A stretch of 64,000 nt of DNA. It comes from UBA668 sp041394605 (GTDB lineage: Bacteria > Actinomycetota > Acidimicrobiia > Acidimicrobiales > Ilumatobacteraceae). Every line of letters begins with the position of its first letter. The stretch's first letter is position 1. The stretch covers positions 1-64,000 of the forward strand of contig JAWKHX010000006.1 of the NCBI GenBank assembly GCA_041394605.1, read 5' to 3'. Positions 62,072 through 64,000 of this stretch are shown in pieces. The notes under the pieces are model-generated. The model ran no database searches, was not told where the DNA came from, and worked only from the letters and a program-made list of their open reading frames with translations. The position numbers were made by a program, and so were the translations under genes.

Positions 62072-64000
62072 CCGCGCCGGCGTCGCCCGCCGACACCATC
62101 CCCTGACCGACCGCGGCACCGAGCGTGTGGCCGTACGTGCCGTAGCGCAGGTGACCGACCGCGACCCCGTCGCGGTGCAGCACCTCGTGGCCGAACAACT
62201 GCACGGCTGGGTCGTCCACCACCACCCGCACCATCCGGTGCCGGGCCGGTTCGTCCCGCCGCGCCAGCAGCGCCTCGCGCCCGCGGAAGCCTCCCGGCTT
62301 GTCCCAGGCCACGAGGAACCCCATGCCGACGTCCACCGGCGTGTCGGTGTTGTCGAGGTCGACGCCGTACTCGACGTTGCCCTTCTCGGTGCGCAGGCTC
62401 TCCATCGCGGCCGCACCTGCCAGGCGCAACCCCAGTGGCGCACCCGCGGCGACCACCGCATCGAACAGCGGGCCCGCATCGGCCGCTGCGGACAGCAGTT
62501 CGAAGCCCAGCTCGCCCACGTACGTCACCCGCGACACTCGGCAGGCGACACCGGCCACCGTCGCCTCCGTGCTGTGGAGGTGCGGCAGTGCGTCACCGGA
62601 CACATCGGCATCGGTGAGCCCGGCCAGCACCTCCCGTGACCGCGGCCCCTGCAGGCTCAGTAGCGCGGTGTCAGCGGTGAGGTCGACAACGTCCACCCCC
62701 TGCGCCGCCAGCAGCGACACCACCCTGGTGTGCTGCTCCGGCCCGCAGACCACGAGGAACCGGTCCGCCCCCAGCCGGGTGACCGTCAAGTCCACCAGCA
62801 CTCCCCCGTCCTCGCCCAGCCACATCGTGTAGACGACCCGGCCGGGCGGCACGTCCACGTCGCTGCACGACAGGTGCGCCAGCGCGGCCGACGCGCCCGG
62901 CCCGGCAACCTCCAACCGGCTCATCAGGCTCATGTCGAACAGCCCGGCGGCGCTGCGAACGGCGCGGTGCTCCGCGGCGCTGACGCCCTGCCACGGCTGG
63001 GCGTGGAACCCGTCCTCCGACACCACACCCGTGCCGTCGACGTCGAACCACTCGGCGAACTCCCACTCCGCGGCCTGGACGAACCGCGCCCCGTGTGCGA
63101 CCAGCCGGTCGTGCAGCGGCGACACCCGCAGGTTGCGCCCGGTCGATGCCCGGCGGTACGGGAACATCGAGTCGCCGAACAGCATCCCCAACTGCTCCGT
63201 CACCCGCTCCGCCAGGAACTGCCCGTCGTTGGCCCACGGCCCGAACCGGGAGGGCTCGATGCCGGTGACGTCCACCTGGGGCCGTCCGTCCACCATCCAC
63301 TGGGCCAGCACCTGGCCCGCCCCACCGCCGAGGAGGATGCCGAGCGAGTTCATCCCCGCCAGCATCCAGAAGTTGCGCAGGTTCGGGGCCGGGCCGAGCA
63401 GCATGTGGATGTCCGGCGTGAAGCTCTCCGGACCGCAGAAGAAGGTGTGGATGCCGATCTCGTGGCCGCCGCGCAGCCGGCCGAGCGCCACGTCGAGGTA
63501 GGGCAGGATGCGGTCCCAGTCCGGCTCCAGCCGCAGGAACGACCCCTTCGGCGAGCGGTCGTGGTGCCACGCCCTGGCCACCGGCTCGAACAGGCCGACC
63601 AGCATCCCGCCGACCTCCTCGCGGAAGTAGGCGTAGCGGGACCCGTCCTCCAACACCGGCGTGTCCTTCGGCAGGCCGGGGATCTGCTCGGTGATCATGT
63701 AGTAGTGCTCCGCAGCCTGCAGGGGCACGTCCACCCCGGCCAGCAGGCCGAAGGAGCGGGCCCAGAGGCCGGCGCAGTTCACCACGTGCTCGGCCTCCAC
63801 CGTGCCCAGCGCGGTGACGACCCCGGTGACCGCGCCGGCGTGGGTGGTGACCCCGGTGACCTCCACACCCTCGACGATCCTGACCCCGCGAGCACCTGCC
63901 GCCTTGGCGAACGCCATCGACACGTCCACCGGGTTGACCCTGCCCTGGCGCGGGAACCAGAAGCCGGCGTGGAGGTCGTCGGTGACCGCCAGCGGCCAGT
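61950..64000 (-). CDS. FAD-dependent oxidoreductase with GcvT domain (sarcosine/dimethylglycine dehydrogenase-like), 5' end beyond the window
   Basis: At least 680 residues are present and the frame is open to the window edge. Visible parts include GFWFPRQGRVNPVDVSMAFA (substrate-domain start), VNCAGLWARSFGLLAGVDVP, LLGPAPNLRNFWMLAGMNSL, and the GcvT-like half with SLQGPRSREVLAGLTDADVS and VSRVTYVGELGFELLSAA. The final segment has the folate-domain look of RTEKGNVEYGVDLDNTDTPV. It resembles the enzyme at 51757 but is unbroken. It would oxidise an N-methylated glycine with THF. Its stop overlaps the helicase tail by 122 bp. Confidence 0.82.
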   Translation of the reverse strand, partial: WPLAVTDDLHAGFWFPRQGRVNPVDVSMAFAKAAGARGVRIVEGVEVTGVTTHAGAVTGVVTALGTVEAEHVVNCAGLWARSFGLLAGVDVPLQAAEHYYMITEQIPGLPKDTPVLEDGSRYAYFREEVGGMLVGLFEPVARAWHHDRSPKGSFLRLEPDWDRILPYLDVALGRLRGGHEIGIHTFFCGPESFTPDIHMLLGPAPNLRNFWMLAGMNSLGILLGGGAGQVLAQWMVDGRPQVDVTGIEPSRFGPWANDGQFLAERVTEQLGMLFGDSMFPYRRASTGRNLRVSPLHDRLVAHGARFVQAAEWEFAEWFDVDGTGVVSEDGFHAQPWQGVSAAEHRAVRSAAGLFDMSLMSRLEVAGPGASAALAHLSCSDVDVPPGRVVYTMWLGEDGGVLVDLTVTRLGADRFLVVCGPEQHTRVVSLLAAQGVDVVDLTADTALLSLQGPRSREVLAGLTDADVSGDALPHLHSTEATVAGVACRVSRVTYVGELGFELLSAAADAGPLFDAVVAAGAPLGLRLAGAAAMESLRTEKGNVEYGVDLDNTDTPVDVGMGFLVAWDKPGGFRGREALLARRDEPARHRMVRVVVDDPAVQLFGHEVLHRDGVAVGHLRYGTYGHTLGAAVGQGMVSAGDAGAVSATWVADGAWTVDVNGRQVPVRASLRAHHDPAGSSYRGQ

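Overview
The window is high-GC DNA packed with genes on both strands, from an actinobacterium-like genome. An F420-type LLM oxidoreductase, a DUF2277 protein, a FadD32-like fatty-acyl-AMP ligase, an MMPL transporter, a UvrD-like helicase with an HRDC tail and many GTG starts with GTGA/ATGA overlaps all fit Actinomycetota, perhaps the Acidimicrobiia. That placement is inference. I saw no rRNA, tRNA, CRISPR array, prophage or insertion sequence.

Layout. 1-0.5 kb: the start of a CcmF heme-lyase gene running off the left edge, beside a decayed 5'-3' exonuclease-like remnant. 0.5-17 kb: housekeeping and orphan genes (thioredoxin-TPR protein, APH-like kinase, PAC2 protein, divergent protein kinase, lipoproteins, LLM oxidoreductase, UvrD-like helicase, fatty-acyl-AMP ligase, leuS). 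17-19.6 kb: an MMPL transporter and a CsoR-family repressor behind two CsoR-type palindromes. 19.6-30.3 kb: a long minus-strand run carrying histidine utilisation (hutH, hutU, hutF, hutI). A phytanoyl-CoA-dioxygenase-like gene and a peptide-deformylase-like gene are inserted in it with overlapping start and stop codons.

31-54 kb is the most interesting part: an island that looks designed to strip methyl groups from a quaternary amine such as glycine betaine and oxidise them. It holds fhs and folD, an IclR-type regulator, a GMC (choline-dehydrogenase-like) oxidoreductase and an OpuA-type ABC importer with its binding protein. A seven-gene operon follows: corrinoid protein, DUF1638 protein, small 'virulence factor' domain protein, methyl-THF:corrinoid methyltransferase, RamA-like activator, MttB/MtgB-like methyltransferase and a MetF-like reductase. 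An MFS carrier and a dimethylglycine-dehydrogenase-like enzyme with its own EtfBA and a divergent GntR regulator complete it. The inferred route is import, methyl transfer to cob(I)alamin, transfer to THF, and oxidation through methylene- and formyl-THF to formate with ATP gain. Dimethylglycine is then demethylated by the flavoenzyme/ETF branch. Two promoters, upstream of fhs and of the corrinoid-protein operon, carry the same tandem GTTCC-N7-GGAAC operator pair at the same 18-bp pitch.

54-64 kb: a VapBC-like AbrB/PIN pair, an ECF sigma factor with a membrane-anchored partner, a beta-lactamase-family esterase, a lipoprotein, a DEAD-box RNA helicase with a GQGRD-repeat tail, and a second FAD/GcvT-type oxidoreductase running off the right edge.

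Many otherwise intact genes are broken by one-base shifts, mostly missing bases in G/C runs. They are densest at 34.0-39.6 kb and 52.8-53.3 kb. This looks more like unpolished sequence than decay, so 'pseudogene' entries there should be read as frameshifted coding regions.
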